Source of the DNA: an uncultured Desulfobacca sp.
GTDB taxonomy: Bacteria > Desulfobacterota > Desulfobaccia > Desulfobaccales > Desulfobaccaceae
Length of the DNA stretch: 13,487 nt
Reading direction: 5' to 3'
NCBI GenBank assembly: GCA_937958145.1
Contig: CALGOE010000234.1
Location: forward strand, 1 to 13,487
Shown: positions 13,110 to 13,487 of the stretch, piece after piece
How the letters are laid out: each line of letters opens with the position of its first letter
How positions within the stretch are numbered: position 1 is the stretch's first letter
Position numbers and translations under genes: made by a program
The notes under the pieces: generated by a model
Databases searched by the model: none
The model's input: the letters and a program-made list of their open reading frames with translations, nothing else
What the model was told of the DNA's origin: nothing

Positions 13110-13454
13110 ACAGCGGTAGGCCCTCACGGGCTTGCCATTTCGCACCACCGTATGTAAGGGTCCGTACACGGCGGTTCGGATGATTAGGCTACCTCCTGGG
13201 AGCTAATGTCGGGAGGCCAAGCGAGATAAAATAAGAATAAGGCAGAGCGAAGCTGAAGGCCGGGCTGCGGCTGAGCCGACAAGGGCCAGGGGCACGGCCT
13301 GCCGTTCAGGCAGCCAGAACGCTATTGACTTAGCGTTGGAGAAGTGCCCCTCCTGCAGATCCCGCCGCCGCCTTGGCGCCCAGCTTCACCCCTCGCCGCC
13401 ATCAGGCTGGGAGGAGGACTTGCACTTCCAAGCTGCTGTGCATGTTCGGCACAC
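13110..13454 (-). mobile_element. compact ORF-less group IIC intron
   Basis: Minus strand, about 345 nt. The 5' end is GTGTGCC (13454-13448), the IIC-type start, followed by AGTGCAAGTCC, similar to domain I of the Oceanobacillus iheyensis IIC intron. Further stems include CCCAGC/GCTGGG and AACGCT/AGCGTT. Domain V is at 13177-13142. Domain VI follows with GCCC/GGGC capped by a GTGA tetraloop, and the sequence CCTACC supplies a likely branch A at 13117; the 3' end is therefore near 13110 and approximate. There is no room for a reverse transcriptase and none is encoded, so any splicing or movement would need protein supplied in trans. The insertion point directly after an intrinsic terminator is the usual IIC target. 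It may be functional, or a decayed copy: the 3' end lacks a clear AY. Confidence 0.75.
13142..13177 (-). ncRNA. group II intron domain V
   Basis: Minus-strand GAACCGCCGTGTACGG, then ACCC, then a 3' arm ending ACGGTGGTGC. The arms ACCGCCGTGTA and TAC-AT-ACGGTGGT pair fully (one G-U) except for a 2-nt AT bulge on the 3' side, which is the diagnostic bulge of domain V. The 5' eight bases GAACCGCC and the 3' ACGGTGGTG are as recalled for the O. iheyensis IIC intron. Confidence 0.8.
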
Positions 13455-13486
13455 AAAAATACGGGCGGCTCGCTGGGAGCCGCCCG
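13455..13486 (-). terminator. intrinsic terminator forming the 5' exon of the IIC intron
   Basis: Minus strand: a 10-bp GC stem CGGGCGGCTC/GAGCCGCCCG (13486-13477 with 13471-13462), loop CCAGC, then TA and TTTTT ending exactly at the intron 5' boundary. It should end transcription of a minus-strand gene lying to the right of the window. The palindrome might also stop hyb transcripts on the plus strand if T bases follow beyond the edge. Confidence 0.8.
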
Positions 13487-13487
13487 C

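Noticed and set aside
12939..13169. Minus-strand ORF reading VYGPLHTVV-like residues as a protein
   Set aside because: It translates the domain V/VI region of the group II intron; the RNA structure explains the sequence better.

Overview
The window looks like a piece of chromosome from an anaerobic, sulfate-reducing or syntrophic deltaproteobacterium (Desulfobacterota). This is inferred from GC-rich DNA carrying a periplasmic H2-uptake [NiFe] hydrogenase operon and a multiheme cytochrome c fused to a membrane cytochrome b. The species cannot be named from the sequence.

Layout. 1-693 is mostly non-coding, with a 24-bp tandem repeat (190-237) and clustered hairpins (479-564). A small M23-type peptidase-like gene (694-1302, +) follows. 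It converges on a minus-strand cytochrome gene across a strongly palindromic spacer (1322-1480). The cytochrome gene (4051 to 1497, -) is one coding unit broken in two ways: an in-frame UGA at 3740-3742 followed by a bacterial-type SECIS-like hairpin, and a one-base frameshift near 2892-2905. Its product would be a secreted 8-heme cytochrome c joined to a FdnI/HydC-like cytochrome b, resembling Geobacter CbcL in layout. Upstream of it is an S66 LD-carboxypeptidase (5268 to 4321, -), separated by a 115-bp MITE-like inverted-repeat element (4200-4314). Divergent from that is a GT39-type membrane glycosyltransferase (5387-7015, +). It overlaps tail to tail with a stand-alone response-regulator receiver protein (7388 to 6993, -).

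7389-7912 is a long regulatory spacer with a perfect operator-like palindrome, an AT-rich tract, a good sigma-70 promoter and a 10-codon leader ORF. It leads into hybOABC (7913-13019, +): Tat-exported small subunit, Tat-exported ferredoxin-like HybA, NrfD/PsrC-like HybB and large subunit HybC, in the gene order of E. coli hydrogenase 2. Together they should oxidise H2 in the periplasm and pass electrons through HybA and HybB to menaquinone. The cytochrome c/b fusion could exchange electrons between the quinone pool and periplasmic carriers, so both loci would meet at the quinone pool (inference).

The right end (about 13110-13454, -) is a compact, ORF-less group IIC intron. It has a GTGTGCC 5' end, a domain V close to that of the Oceanobacillus iheyensis intron, and a GNRA-capped domain VI. 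It sits directly after an intrinsic terminator, the classic IIC target. The two most notable items are the candidate selenocysteine in a multiheme cytochrome and this minimal intron.
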